Origin: Modicisalibacter muralis
GTDB taxonomy: Bacteria; Pseudomonadota; Gammaproteobacteria; Pseudomonadales; Halomonadaceae
Reading direction: 5' to 3'
DNA: 64,000 nucleotides
Assembly (NCBI RefSeq): GCF_900102945.1
Contig: NZ_FNGI01000011.1
Coordinates: 62,001 to 126,000 of the forward strand
Made by a program: the position numbers and the translations under genes. Numbering within the stretch: position 1 is the first letter of the stretch; each line of letters begins with the position of its first letter. Shown one piece after another: positions 38,200 through 47,840 of this stretch. The notes under the pieces are model-generated. The model made no database searches, was not told the DNA's origin, and was given only the letters and a program-made list of their open reading frames with translations.

Positions 38200-38744
38200 G
38201 CCTCCTTGACCAGGCCGGGCGTCGACAGGATCGTGTCGCGTACCGCTGCTAAGTAACGCACGTAGCCGGTGCAGCGGCAGATGTGGTCGTTGAGCGCATC
38301 ACTGATGGTGTCTTCCAGCTGATCGCGCGCCACCGGTTCGCGCTGCAGGCGCTCGATGAGTACCGTGGCGGCGTTGACGAAGCCCGGCGCACAGTAGCTG
38401 CATTGGAACGAGTAGTGCTCCAGGAAACTCTGCTGGATCGGCGCCAGCGCCAGCACTTCGCCGTCTTCGTCGCGTTGCGCGTGGCCCTCCACGGTGCGGA
38501 TGCGCCGCCCGTTGAAGTAGTGCGCACCGGTTATGCAGGTACGCATTTCGTGGCTGCTGCCGTCATCCTGGTCGACGATCACGGTGCAGGCGCGACACAT
38601 GCCTTGCCCGCAACCGAAACGGGTGCCGGTAAGGTTGGCATATTCATGCAGGTAATCGAGCATCATCAGCTCGACCGGGACCTCGATGGGCCCATGCTGT
38701 TGGCCATTGATGGTCAGCGCGAGGGGGCGCGTCGCGATGCTCAT
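38196..38744 (-). CDS. 2Fe-2S subunit of a periplasmic Mo-hydroxylase
   Basis: 182 residues. Ferredoxin-type cluster (CGQGMCRACTVIVDQDD) and helical cluster (CSYCAPGF, CRCTGYVRY). It lacks a signal peptide, so it probably crosses the membrane folded, together with the Tat-bearing large subunit. Its ATG overlaps the large-subunit stop (ATGA). No FAD subunit gene is present in this operon; the cytochrome takes that role. Confidence 0.9.
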   Translation of the reverse strand: MSIATRPLALTINGQQHGPIEVPVELMMLDYLHEYANLTGTRFGCGQGMCRACTVIVDQDDGSSHEMRTCITGAHYFNGRRIRTVEGHAQRDEDGEVLALAPIQQSFLEHYSFQCSYCAPGFVNAATVLIERLQREPVARDQLEDTISDALNDHICRCTGYVRYLAAVRDTILSTPGLVKEA

Positions 38745-41575
38745 AGCACCTCCAGGATCTTGTCCGGCGTGATCGGCAGCCGGGTGAAGCGGTGGCCGAT
38801 GGCATGGGCGACGCCGTTGGCGATCGCCGGTATCACCGGGATCATGACCACCTCGGCCATGCCCTTGTGCGGGTCGCTGTCGGACAGCGGCGGCAGTATC
38901 TCGCTGGTTTGCCGCCATACCGCGACGTCTTTCGCGCGCGGTATCCGGTAGCGATTGATGTTCCAGGTACCATTGCCGGGCCCGTCCTCGTAGAGCGGCA
39001 TGTCCTCGAACAGGGCGTGACCGATGCCCATGGCGACGCCGCCCTGGAGCTGGCCGGACACCAGTTCCGGCACGATCGGGTTGCCACACTCGAGGATCGT
39101 ATGATGATCGAGCACCTCGACTTCGCCGCTGCCCGTATCGACCGCAAGCGCCACCAGCGTGCCGCAGGCGCTGTAGTACGTCACGCCGGCGTTGTTACGT
39201 TGAGTCGGCGGATAATGCACGTTGGCGCGATCGAGCAGATGATAGCCACGCGGGCTGGTCATCGACCGGCGTTTCTGCGAATCCGCGCCCGCCCCGTACT
39301 TCAGCGCGAGGCCATCCAGCGGCAGGTTTTCGCGCTGGCCGTCGATTTCGTACTCGGCGGTCGCCCAGGCCCAGCGGTTGAAGGCGTGCGCCATGGCGGC
39401 GGTCACTCCGCCCATCTCGTGCGCCCGACGGGCCAGAAACTCGAGCGAAAGCGGCTCCATGCCACTTGCCGTGAGCTTGCCATCGACCCAGCGCGCCTCT
39501 TGCTCACGAACCACGTACGGCGCGGCCTGACCGCCGCCGATACCGCGGCTCCAGTATTCCAGCGCCGCCGGCCACAGGCCGTGACGGAAAATAATGCGCG
39601 CCGCTTCGATGGTCGGGAACGAGAAGTAATAGGCCGAATTGCTGGCGCTGGAAGCCTGCATCAGCAGTGGCGTCCAGCGCGGGTTGCGGGCCAGGCGATC
39701 CTGCTCGTCCTGCGCCATGATGTACGGATTGCCGGAGCTTTCCATTTGCATGTCCGACCATTCGGTCTCGGCGGTACCGATCTCGTCCGCGGCGCGCCCC
39801 AGCCATGCAGCGCAGACCGCCGCCTGACCGGTGGCATAGCCGGTGCCCATCTCGGCGCCGATATTGCGCAGGCGAATCCGCCCTTCCGGGGTCAGCTCCA
39901 CCTCCGAGAACACGCCCTCGGCGCCATGGCCGAAGTCCTTCTGCACGCAGCCGAAGCCAACGCCATAACGCTTGCCGGGATGCGCGGCCTCGTAGGCCTG
40001 CTTGCGCTGCTCGCGCTCGGTCCATAGCGGATGTCGGCGCGCCCTGTGCAGAACTTCGCCGGCGCGCGACGCGCCGGCCGGAATCGCGCCCTGGGTATTT
40101 TTCATCCCGGCTTTCAACAGGTTGCGCAACCGCAGTTCGATCGGGTCGATACCGAGTTCGGCGGCGAGCTCGTCGATCATCATTTCGGTGGCGGACATGG
40201 TCTGCAAGGTGCCGTAGCCGCGATAGGAGCCGGCCTCCGGCATGCGCGAGTAATTCGCCTGCGCAGTCAGGTCGCTGCTCGGGAAGTAGTAGATGCCCTG
40301 CGCGGCGGTGGCGCCGACGAAGGCCACCGAGTTGGAATAGTTGGCGCGCCCGCCGCCGTTGGCGTCCAATACCAGCTTGAATATCTGGAACTTGCCGCTG
40401 TCGCGCTCGACCGCGATGCGATGGCGCATGCTGAACGGATGGCGCTTCATGGTCGCCTGGAATTGCTCGTAGCGGTCATTGGCCAGGCGCACCGGGTGGC
40501 CATCGGCGTAAAGCGCGGCCACCAGGCCGTAGTAGGGGAAGACGCTGGCATCCTTGGACCCATAGCCGACGGTGTACGCCGGATGCAGGAAGAATCGCTT
40601 GGACGCGAACCGGGACTTCGCCAACAGTTCCGGCATCCAGCTCGCCAGTTCGGCCGGGGATTGGGTGCCACAGACCACATGCATGGCCCCGCTGGACCGG
40701 TCGTACCAGCAGTTGCTGTTGTCGGCCTCCATGGCGAAGTGATCGGTATATTGTGAGTAATACTCGCGCTCGAACACGACCCAACCCTCGGGCGGGCTTG
40801 CGAGTTGCTCCTCGATACGGCCCGCGTGATACATCGCCGTTTCGGCGTCCGAGCCGCTTCTCAGGGCTTCCGGCCAGATCGGGTGACGCTTGCGATAGTC
40901 CGGCGTCAGTACCGTCTCTTGCAGCGCCGAATACACATCGGGCTGGTATGCATCGTCGTTGCCGACCCGGATATAGCGAAAGGTGCCGTAGGGATCGCGC
41001 TGTGGATAACCGGTCTCTTGGCCATAGCGGATGACGTCTTGCTTGAACTTGAGGCGGTTCTTGGCGATGGAATAGCGGGCAAAGTCATGGTAAATCAGGA
41101 TCGCTACCGGGTAGCCCAGGTAGCTCGGCGTCTGCCCCGTCGCCAGCAGTAGATCGGGACCATAGAATTCCGGCACCACGATCCCATCGCGCTCCAGATC
41201 CTGTGCGGTGACCACCCGGTCGGGCAGCAGGTCCTCGGCCTCCAGCCGCGCCAGATCGAAGCCCTCGTAAGTCCGGTCACAGCGGGTGGTGCGCAAGATG
41301 AAGGCGTGCGACTGCCGATCCGGCCAGTGCGGCATGTCGCGAGCGCGGATGTCGCGCGCGAACACCTTCGCGCCGGTGACCTTGGAGACGCCATCCAGGC
41401 GGAAGCGCATGCGTGCCGCTTCGGCATCCCAGGCCGCATCGGTCGGCGCCAGGATGCCCTCCTCGAACAGGGCCGCGAAGGCCGGGCTGCCGAGGTTCGC
41501 CACGTACACCCCCACGCCGGCAACCATGCTGGTTTTCAGAAACTGCCTGCGGGACGGATCGAAGTCGGCCAACAT
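38741..41575 (-). CDS. Tat-exported molybdopterin-binding hydroxylase large subunit
   Basis: 944 residues, longer than the 730-790 of typical single large subunits. The Tat signal DPSRRQFLKTSMVAGVGV leads it. Cofactor-contact blocks are GSYRGYGTLQTMS and GAEMGTGYATGQAA, and the catalytic Glu is probably in KGMAEVVMIPVIPAIANGVAHA. Extra length lies mainly in the first half (about residues 150-330). The family (isoquinoline, nicotinate and aldehyde dehydrogenases) hydroxylates N-heterocycles or aldehydes using water. Substrate unknown; the adjacent nucleobase permease and deaminase hint at purines. Confidence 0.88.
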   Translation of the reverse strand: MLADFDPSRRQFLKTSMVAGVGVYVANLGSPAFAALFEEGILAPTDAAWDAEAARMRFRLDGVSKVTGAKVFARDIRARDMPHWPDRQSHAFILRTTRCDRTYEGFDLARLEAEDLLPDRVVTAQDLERDGIVVPEFYGPDLLLATGQTPSYLGYPVAILIYHDFARYSIAKNRLKFKQDVIRYGQETGYPQRDPYGTFRYIRVGNDDAYQPDVYSALQETVLTPDYRKRHPIWPEALRSGSDAETAMYHAGRIEEQLASPPEGWVVFEREYYSQYTDHFAMEADNSNCWYDRSSGAMHVVCGTQSPAELASWMPELLAKSRFASKRFFLHPAYTVGYGSKDASVFPYYGLVAALYADGHPVRLANDRYEQFQATMKRHPFSMRHRIAVERDSGKFQIFKLVLDANGGGRANYSNSVAFVGATAAQGIYYFPSSDLTAQANYSRMPEAGSYRGYGTLQTMSATEMMIDELAAELGIDPIELRLRNLLKAGMKNTQGAIPAGASRAGEVLHRARRHPLWTEREQRKQAYEAAHPGKRYGVGFGCVQKDFGHGAEGVFSEVELTPEGRIRLRNIGAEMGTGYATGQAAVCAAWLGRAADEIGTAETEWSDMQMESSGNPYIMAQDEQDRLARNPRWTPLLMQASSASNSAYYFSFPTIEAARIIFRHGLWPAALEYWSRGIGGGQAAPYVVREQEARWVDGKLTASGMEPLSLEFLARRAHEMGGVTAAMAHAFNRWAWATAEYEIDGQRENLPLDGLALKYGAGADSQKRRSMTSPRGYHLLDRANVHYPPTQRNNAGVTYYSACGTLVALAVDTGSGEVEVLDHHTILECGNPIVPELVSGQLQGGVAMGIGHALFEDMPLYEDGPGNGTWNINRYRIPRAKDVAVWRQTSEILPPLSDSDPHKGMAEVVMIPVIPAIANGVAHAIGHRFTRLPITPDKILEVL

Positions 41576-41697
41576 GGTCTCCTGAAGTGGACAGTCAACG
41601 CCTTGCCGGGGTTACTTCTCATGTCAGCACAAGGTGCTTCAACTAGCAAAATCTAACGTGTCCGGTATGAGACTCCGCTGCGCGTCGAACTTCTCGA

Positions 41698-42609
41698 TCA
41701 AGCCACCGGCTCGATATTGCGCAGCGCCTCGCTGAGTTCCTCCACCAGCACCGCCAGCGCCAGCGACAACGAGCGCTCGGCGGCGCTGCACAGTACCAGC
41801 CGGGCCTTGGCGATATTCCTGTCCTGCAACGGCTTGAATACCAGTTCGCCATGTTCCAGCTCACGGGCGATATCCAGCTTGTTGAGAAAGGCCACGCCCA
41901 GACCCGCCCGCGCCAGTGACTTGATCGTGAGAATCCGGTTGCAGCCCGCCAGCGGCGTGAGATCGATATCCGAATGCGCCAGCACCTGCTCCAGGGTCGA
42001 GCCGCGAAACATCTCGGCGCTCGGCAGGATCGCCGGATAGGGACGGCAGTCGCGAAAGCGCACCGTTTCTTTCTCGGCCAACGGATGCGAGGGAGCGACC
42101 ACCGCGCCGAAGCCAAGCTCCACCGCCTGGATGAAGCGAATTCGCCGCGTCACCGGCGGGTTCATGCAGATGCCAATGTCGGCCTCGCCGCTGGCGACCT
42201 GCTCCAGGATCGTCTCGGTCAGGCCGGTCATCAGCACGAAGCTTACCTTGGGGAAACGCTCGCCGAAGCTGCCGAGCAGCGTTGGCAGTACCTGATCGGT
42301 CAACGACTCGACGGTGGCGATACGAATCTCGGCGCAGCCGGTGCCACGGATATCGCCCAGCGTCTCCAGCAAGTGGCGCTCATCGCGCTGCCATTGGCGA
42401 ATCTGGTAGAGCACCATCTCGCCTGCCGGCGACAGCCGCAGCCCACGCGGCAGGCGCTCGAACAGCGGCACGCCGAGTTCGTCCTCGAGCTTGAGAATCT
42501 GCCGATTGACCGCCGATGCGGCGACATGCAAGCGCTCCGACGCCTTGCGTAGCGAGCCCTGGCGGGCGACTTCCTCGAAATAGCGCAGAGAGGTCAGCAA
42601 CAGTTGCAT
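41698..42609 (-). CDS. LysR-family transcriptional regulator
   Basis: 303 residues. N-terminal winged helix (TSLRYFEEVARQGSLRKASERLHVAASAVNRQILKLEDELG) and a periplasmic-binding-like effector domain. In-frame ATGs at 42615 and 42618 are alternatives. It is divergent from the nucleobase permease operon and lies upstream of the Mo-hydroxylase operon on its own strand, so it may control both. Confidence 0.9.
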   Translation of the reverse strand: MQLLLTSLRYFEEVARQGSLRKASERLHVAASAVNRQILKLEDELGVPLFERLPRGLRLSPAGEMVLYQIRQWQRDERHLLETLGDIRGTGCAEIRIATVESLTDQVLPTLLGSFGERFPKVSFVLMTGLTETILEQVASGEADIGICMNPPVTRRIRFIQAVELGFGAVVAPSHPLAEKETVRFRDCRPYPAILPSAEMFRGSTLEQVLAHSDIDLTPLAGCNRILTIKSLARAGLGVAFLNKLDIARELEHGELVFKPLQDRNIAKARLVLCSAAERSLSLALAVLVEELSEALRNIEPVA

Positions 42610-42634
42610 GGGCATCATCCATAGCCAGGCTTAA

Positions 42635-42653
42635 CGTTGCTTTTTCGGCAACG
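42635..42653. promoter_or_regulatory. LysR-type operator (T-N11-A dyad)
   Basis: CGTTGC, seven bases, then GCAACG: a perfect 6-bp inverted repeat that contains the T-N11-A of LysR boxes (T42638 and A42650). It lies between the LysR start and the permease. An 8-bp direct repeat, AACGAAAT, at 42650-42657 and 42659-42666 follows it toward the permease. Confidence 0.75.
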
Positions 42654-42742
42654 AAATGAACGAAATATTATTATGGACTAGAACGGTTTCACGGCGCTAG
42701 CTTGCCAGAAGCAGCGACAACAACAAACACAGGAAGCTAGCG

Positions 42743-44137
42743 ATGAAAAACACCACCGACCTCCCCGATCCACACCAACGCGCGACCGAACCGGTCGACG
42801 AGAAGCTGCCGCTGCGCGCCATGCTGCTGTATGGGATTCAGCACGTGCTGGTGATGGCCGCCGCGCCGATCACCGCGGTGTTCCTGGTCGGCCGCGCGAT
42901 GGGCTTCGACAGCGACGTAACCGTCGCACTGATGAGCGCGACCTTCCTGGCCTGCGGCATCGGCACCCTGCTGCAGTCGTTCGGCCCGTTCGGTATCGGC
43001 GCGCGGCTGCCCTTCGTGCAGGTGCCGGGCGGCGCACCGATCATGATCTTCCTGGCCATCGCCCAGGCCACCGACATGCAGACGGCGACCGGCGCGGTAA
43101 TCCTGACCGGGGTGTTCTACTTCCTCGCCCTGCCGTTCTTCACCAAGGTATTGAGATTCTTCCCGCCGATCGTGATCGGCACCATGCTGCTGCTGGTCGC
43201 GGTCAACCTGATCCGCATCTTCGGTGGGCTGATCACCGGCCAGGCGGGTTCGCCGGAGTTCGCCGACATGACCAGCATCGCCCTGGCGCTGGGCACCATG
43301 AGCGCCATCGTGATCTTCGCCCGCGTGTTCACCGGCGTGCTACGACGCATCGCGGTAATGCTCGGGCTGATCGCCGGGGCCCTGGCGGCGACGCTGCTCG
43401 GGGTGATGAGCTTCGACAACGTGTTGCCCGGCCCGGTGATTGCCTTTCCCTCGCTGTTCCCGTTCGGCATCCCGAAGTTCGATATCTTCGCCTCGCTGCC
43501 ACTGATCATCTTCAGCGTGGTGTCGATGACCGAAGCCACCGGCCAGACCATGGCCACCGCCGAGATCGTCGAGAAGAAGGGCGACGCACGAGCCCTGGTG
43601 CCGCGTAACATCCGCGCCGACGCACTGGGCTCGCTGATCGGCGGCTGCTTCGGTACCTCGCTGATCATCACCAGCGGCGAGAATATCGGTATCGTGCGCG
43701 CCACCGGCATCCGCTCGCGCTATGTGACCGTGGCGGCCGGCTGCATCCTGATTGCACTGGCGCTATTCGCCCCGCTCGGCCGGCTGGCTTCTACTTTGCC
43801 TACCGCCGTGGTCGCCGGCACTGCGGTCATCGTGTTCTCGATCATCGGCGTGATGGGTATCAACATCCTGCGCAAGGTCGACTTCAACGAGCACGGCAAC
43901 ATGTTCACCCTGGCCGCGGCACTGGCCATGGGCCTGATCCCCATCGTCGTGCCCGGTTTCTACAGCGCCTTCCCGCAGCATTTGCAGATCATCCTCGGCA
44001 ACGGCCTGGCCATGGGCACACTGACGGCGGTGCTGGTCAACATCCTCTTCCATCATCTCGGCCATTCCCGCGCCGCCGCGCCGGCGACCAAACAGGCCGA
44101 TCTTTCGAGCGAACACATCAAGGAAAGCAAGTCATGA
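42743..44137 (+). CDS. Nucleobase:cation symporter-2 family permease (xanthine/uric acid/uracil type)
   Basis: 464 residues, about 14 membrane segments. NCS2 features are YGIQHVLVMAAAPI in TM1, the conserved Glu-containing SVVSMTEATGQTMA, and FGTSLIITSGENIGIVRATGIRSRYV in TM10. It probably imports purines with protons. AGGA precedes the ATG. First gene of a three-gene operon; its stop overlaps the next start (ATGA). Confidence 0.9.
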   Translation: MKNTTDLPDPHQRATEPVDEKLPLRAMLLYGIQHVLVMAAAPITAVFLVGRAMGFDSDVTVALMSATFLACGIGTLLQSFGPFGIGARLPFVQVPGGAPIMIFLAIAQATDMQTATGAVILTGVFYFLALPFFTKVLRFFPPIVIGTMLLLVAVNLIRIFGGLITGQAGSPEFADMTSIALALGTMSAIVIFARVFTGVLRRIAVMLGLIAGALAATLLGVMSFDNVLPGPVIAFPSLFPFGIPKFDIFASLPLIIFSVVSMTEATGQTMATAEIVEKKGDARALVPRNIRADALGSLIGGCFGTSLIITSGENIGIVRATGIRSRYVTVAAGCILIALALFAPLGRLASTLPTAVVAGTAVIVFSIIGVMGINILRKVDFNEHGNMFTLAAALAMGLIPIVVPGFYSAFPQHLQIILGNGLAMGTLTAVLVNILFHHLGHSRAAAPATKQADLSSEHIKESKS

Positions 44138-45609
44138 ACAAACCCACATGGGTTCGCGAAGCGGACGCAAGCGCAGCCGTCGGGCCATCGTCATTCGATG
44201 CCGAAAAACTGCTGCTGGTACCGGAGGAAGTGCTGCTGGAAAGCGGTTGTGCCAAGGGCCAGGCGGTGCTCGTCGCGGATGGGGTATTTGCCGAGGTCGA
44301 CGCGCGCGACGCCTTGATCGCACGCCATCCCGAGCTGACGCCGATCGAGCTGCCGGGCAAACTGCTGATGCCCGGCTTCATCGATACCCACCATCACTTG
44401 ACCCAGTCGCTGGGCAAGTCGCTGGTGTTCGGCGAGCCCTCCGAAATCTTCAAGCGCATCTGGGTGCCGCTCGAGGCCAGCCTCGACGAGGAGACGCTGC
44501 ATCTCTCGGCCAAGCTCGCCGCTCTGGAAGCGCTGCGCGGTGGCTTTACCACCGCGGTGGACGCCGGCACCCGCGCCTCGGCGGAGATCGCCAGTATTGC
44601 CCATGCCGCCGAGGAAACCGGGCTGCGCTGCGTGTTGGGCTTCATCTGCAACGACCTGGGTGGTAAGGACTCACCCAGGGATGGCGCCGCGATCCGTCGC
44701 GACGCCAAGCGCCACCTGGCCCGCTGGGAGGGGCACGCGCTGGTCAAGCCGTCGTTGGCGGTATCGATTCCCGAAGTGGCCAGCGACGCCATGCTCCGCG
44801 ACGTGGCGGCGATGTGCGCCGAGCGCGGCGCCATCTTCCAGACCCACGTCAACGAGCACTTGCAGGCGGTCGAGCGCTCGCTGGTGGCGCGTCGCCAGCG
44901 CCCGCTGGAGCACCTGCACAGCGTCGGCGCGCTGGGTCCGCAGACGCTGATCGCCCACGCCACCCTGGTCACGCCGAGCGAACTCAATCTGCTGCGCGAC
45001 ACCGGCACGGCGGTCGCCTTCAATCCGGTCGCCAGTTCGTGGAAGGGCAATGCCGTAGCGCCAGCGCTACAGATGGCGGCGCTAGGTATCCGCTTCGGTT
45101 TGGGCACCGATGGCACGCGCAGCGACGCCTTTCGCCTGCTGGATGCCGCCGAGACCAGTCAGCGCCTGACCGTCGGCCTGGCGAGCGGGGATTCCTCGTG
45201 TGGCGGCGGCTGGTTGTGGCTCGATCACGCGACCCGCGCCAGCGCCGATGCGGCTGGGCTCAAGGGGCTGACCGGTGAAATCGCCCCGGGCCTCGCCGCC
45301 GATTTTCTGCTGGTGGATATCGATGTGCCGGAGATGACGCCGTCCTGGGATCGCCCGTGGGAACTGGTGCGTTACGCCAATCGCGACCAGATCGACGCCG
45401 TGTTCACCAATGGGAAATTGCGTCTATGGCAGGGCTGGCCGGTGGATTGGGATGCCCGCGCGCTGCTGCGTGAGGTGCGTGAGGCGGCCGGCGCCGCGGT
45501 GAAACGCGCGCCCATCTACCGCGTGCATCCGGTATCGACGGATCATCGGGCCACGATCAAGGACGACAACGCAGAGATAGCACCCCTGGAAGCGCGGAAC
45601 CGCTCATGA
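44134..45609 (+). CDS. Amidohydrolase-superfamily deaminase (guanine/8-oxoguanine deaminase-like)
   Basis: 491 residues of the cytosine/guanine deaminase (ATZ/TRZ) branch. Metal and catalytic motifs are GFIDTHHHLTQS, FQTHVNEHLQ, LIAHATLV and GLGTDGTRSDAF. It hydrolyses an exocyclic amine or cyclic amidine. The operon with a nucleobase permease makes a purine or oxidised purine the best guess, but the exact substrate cannot be read from the sequence. Overlaps both neighbours by four bases. Confidence 0.8.
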   Translation: MNKPTWVREADASAAVGPSSFDAEKLLLVPEEVLLESGCAKGQAVLVADGVFAEVDARDALIARHPELTPIELPGKLLMPGFIDTHHHLTQSLGKSLVFGEPSEIFKRIWVPLEASLDEETLHLSAKLAALEALRGGFTTAVDAGTRASAEIASIAHAAEETGLRCVLGFICNDLGGKDSPRDGAAIRRDAKRHLARWEGHALVKPSLAVSIPEVASDAMLRDVAAMCAERGAIFQTHVNEHLQAVERSLVARRQRPLEHLHSVGALGPQTLIAHATLVTPSELNLLRDTGTAVAFNPVASSWKGNAVAPALQMAALGIRFGLGTDGTRSDAFRLLDAAETSQRLTVGLASGDSSCGGGWLWLDHATRASADAAGLKGLTGEIAPGLAADFLLVDIDVPEMTPSWDRPWELVRYANRDQIDAVFTNGKLRLWQGWPVDWDARALLREVREAAGAAVKRAPIYRVHPVSTDHRATIKDDNAEIAPLEARNRS

Positions 45610-46319
45610 ACGAGATTGCCATCTTCGCCGTGATTGCCGCCGCCACCGGTATCGCCGCCTTCGTCCAAGGCGCGATCGGCATCGGCTTCGCGCTGATCGT
45701 CGCGCCGGTGATGGGCTTTCTGCGCCCCGACCTGCTACCGATCGCCTTGTTGATTCTGATGCTGCCGCTCAACTTCTATGTCGGCCTGCGCGAGCGCGAC
45801 GCCATCGACTGGAAGGGCGTCGGCTGGATCAGCCTGGGACGCCTGCCCGGCACCTTCGTCGGGCTGTGGATCCTGGTCATCATGAGTGCCGCAAGCCTGA
45901 ATCAGCTGATCGGCGCCTCGGTCGTCATCGCCGTGCTCGCCGCGCTGTTCGCCCCGGTGTTTCATCCACGCGCGGGCTCCTGCATGGCCGTCGGCGCGAT
46001 CACCGGCGTCACCGAGACGGCGACCGGTATCGGCGGCCCGCCGCTGGCACTGCTCTACCAGCACCGGCCCGGGCCGATACTGCGCTCGACCATCGCCTGC
46101 TGCTTCCTGATCGGCGAGATCGTCTCGCTGATCATTCTCGCCGTCGCCGGCCAGGTGCATGTCGACCAGCTACTGTGGGCCATCTACCTGCTGCCGGCGC
46201 TGGCCATCGGCAGCGTCGCCAGCCGGATCGTGCATCACCGCATCGACGCCAAGCGGCTGCGCCAGGGCGTGCTGCTGTTCGCACTGGTTTCCGGCGTGCT
46301 GTTGCTGATTCCCTATTAG
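45606..46319 (+). CDS. TSUP (TauE/SafE) family membrane transporter
   Basis: 237 residues with about eight membrane segments and the two family repeats (GAIGIGFALIVAPVMGFLRPDLLP and GVTETATGIGGPPLALLYQHRPG). Known members export sulfonates, sulfite or organic anions. Last gene of the permease-deaminase operon, so it may expel a catabolic product. Ends three bases before the convergent ankyrin gene. Confidence 0.85.
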   Translation: MNEIAIFAVIAAATGIAAFVQGAIGIGFALIVAPVMGFLRPDLLPIALLILMLPLNFYVGLRERDAIDWKGVGWISLGRLPGTFVGLWILVIMSAASLNQLIGASVVIAVLAALFAPVFHPRAGSCMAVGAITGVTETATGIGGPPLALLYQHRPGPILRSTIACCFLIGEIVSLIILAVAGQVHVDQLLWAIYLLPALAIGSVASRIVHHRIDAKRLRQGVLLFALVSGVLLLIPY

Positions 46320-46321
46320 AT

Positions 46322-46840
46322 TCACCCAGCCAACTGCGCCACGCTGTCGTCGGCGCCCATGCTCCTGGCCAGATCGAGCGCCGTCATGCCGCGGCTCTCG
46401 CGGGCGTCCTTATCGGCGCCATTGGCAAGCAGGCACTCGACGACTTGCGGACGATTGAACATGGCGGCGAACATCAACGCCGTCCTGCCGTCCGGCGAGC
46501 TGCCATTGACCTCGGCGCCATGCTCGATCAATAGCCGCACCATCGGCAGATCGCCCTTATAGGCCGCCCCGGCCAGCGGGCTCTGGCCATTGTCGTTGTG
46601 CAGCTCAGGGTCGGCGCCGTGTTCGAGCAGCACCCGCGTGGTTTCGACATGGCCATGGTAGCTGGCCAGCATCAGCAGGCTATCGCCCTTGTGGTTGCGC
46701 ATGTTGGGCGGCAACCCATGCGCCAGCCAGTGGCGAAAGTTCTCGCTCTCGCCCTCGCGGGCCGCATTGAATACCTGCGTGGCCAGCTCGATGGTCTGTG
46801 CGTCCGGCTCGCTGCCCGGCCCCTGCGGTGCATCACTCAT
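46322..46840 (-). CDS. Ankyrin-repeat protein
   Basis: 172 residues with four ankyrin repeats (GDSLLMLASYHGHVETTRVLLEHGADPELHND and similar). No signal peptide, so cytoplasmic and probably a protein-binding partner. The start at 46840 is supported by AAGGAGG; a GTG or ATG further out is less likely. Only three bases separate it from the convergent TSUP gene. Confidence 0.88.
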   Translation of the reverse strand: MSDAPQGPGSEPDAQTIELATQVFNAAREGESENFRHWLAHGLPPNMRNHKGDSLLMLASYHGHVETTRVLLEHGADPELHNDNGQSPLAGAAYKGDLPMVRLLIEHGAEVNGSSPDGRTALMFAAMFNRPQVVECLLANGADKDARESRGMTALDLARSMGADDSVAQLAG

Positions 46841-47031
46841 CGCATCCTCCTTCAAGCGCGGTTGTCATGTTCCGAGCATACCGCCTAAGCCGCCACTTGG
46901 CGGCCTATCGGGGTAATGCACAGGGGCAATCGGTCCAGTCAGGCAAGATTCGCGACTATCGGCGAACGGTACAAACCGCCGCCGGCGTCTACGCTCGGGA
47001 GTTCAGCAACCCAACGAAAGGAACCCGCGGA

Positions 47032-47820
47032 ATGACAAGAACGCTCAGCGTACTGGCCACCCTGACATTACTCGCCGCCGCGCCGCTACAGGCGGCGGAA
47101 CCATCCGGCAGTCGCTCCCACCTGGACCAGGTCCTGAAACAGGGCGTGGTACGCGTCTGTACCACCGGCGACTACAAGCCGTTTACCTACCTCGACCCGC
47201 AGACCGAAAAATTCGAAGGCATCGATATCGACATGGCCAAGGACCTGGCCGAGGCACTCGGCGTCGAGGCTGAGTTCGTCCCGACTTCCTGGCCCACGCT
47301 GATGCAAGACTTCACTGCCGGCAAATGCGACATCGCCATGGGTGGCATCTCCGTCAACCTCGACCGTCAGCAGAAAGCCTATTTCAGCATTCCCTATTTC
47401 AAAGGCGGCAAGACGCCGATCACGCGCTGCGAGAATGTGGATAAATTCCAGACCCTGGAACAGATCGATCGACCCGGCGTGACCGCGATCGTCAATCCCG
47501 GCGGCACCAACGAGCGCTTCGCCCGCGCCAACCTCGACGAGGCGGAAATCGTCATGTACGACGACAACGTCACGATCTTCAAGCAGATCGTCGCCGGCGA
47601 GGCCGACCTGATGATGACCGACGCCATCGAGACCGTACTCCAGGCCAATCTCAACCCGGAACTCTGCGCCGTCCACCCGGAAGCGCCGTTCACCTATTCC
47701 GAGAAGGGCTATCTGCTGCCACGCGGCGACGAGGTATGGAAAGCCTGGGTGGATCAGTGGCTACACCTCACCAAGGCGACCGGCGAGTTCGACGCCATCA
47801 AGGACAAGTGGCTCGAATGA
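47032..47820 (+). CDS. pheC: Cyclohexadienyl dehydratase, periplasmic (PheC-type)
   Basis: 262 residues with a Sec signal (TLSVLATLTLLAAAPLQA). It closely follows Pseudomonas PheC as I remember it: TTGDYKPFTYLDPQT, DIAMGGISVNLDRQQKAYF, PGVTAIVNPGGTNERFARAN and ADLMMTDAIET. These enzymes evolved from solute-binding proteins and convert prephenate to phenylpyruvate or arogenate to phenylalanine in the periplasm. An amino-acid ABC binding protein is the alternative, but the near-collinear motif match favours the dehydratase. No transporter genes adjoin it. Confidence 0.85.
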   Translation: MTRTLSVLATLTLLAAAPLQAAEPSGSRSHLDQVLKQGVVRVCTTGDYKPFTYLDPQTEKFEGIDIDMAKDLAEALGVEAEFVPTSWPTLMQDFTAGKCDIAMGGISVNLDRQQKAYFSIPYFKGGKTPITRCENVDKFQTLEQIDRPGVTAIVNPGGTNERFARANLDEAEIVMYDDNVTIFKQIVAGEADLMMTDAIETVLQANLNPELCAVHPEAPFTYSEKGYLLPRGDEVWKAWVDQWLHLTKATGEFDAIKDKWLE

Positions 47821-47840
47821 TCGGTTGAAGGCTTAGCGCT

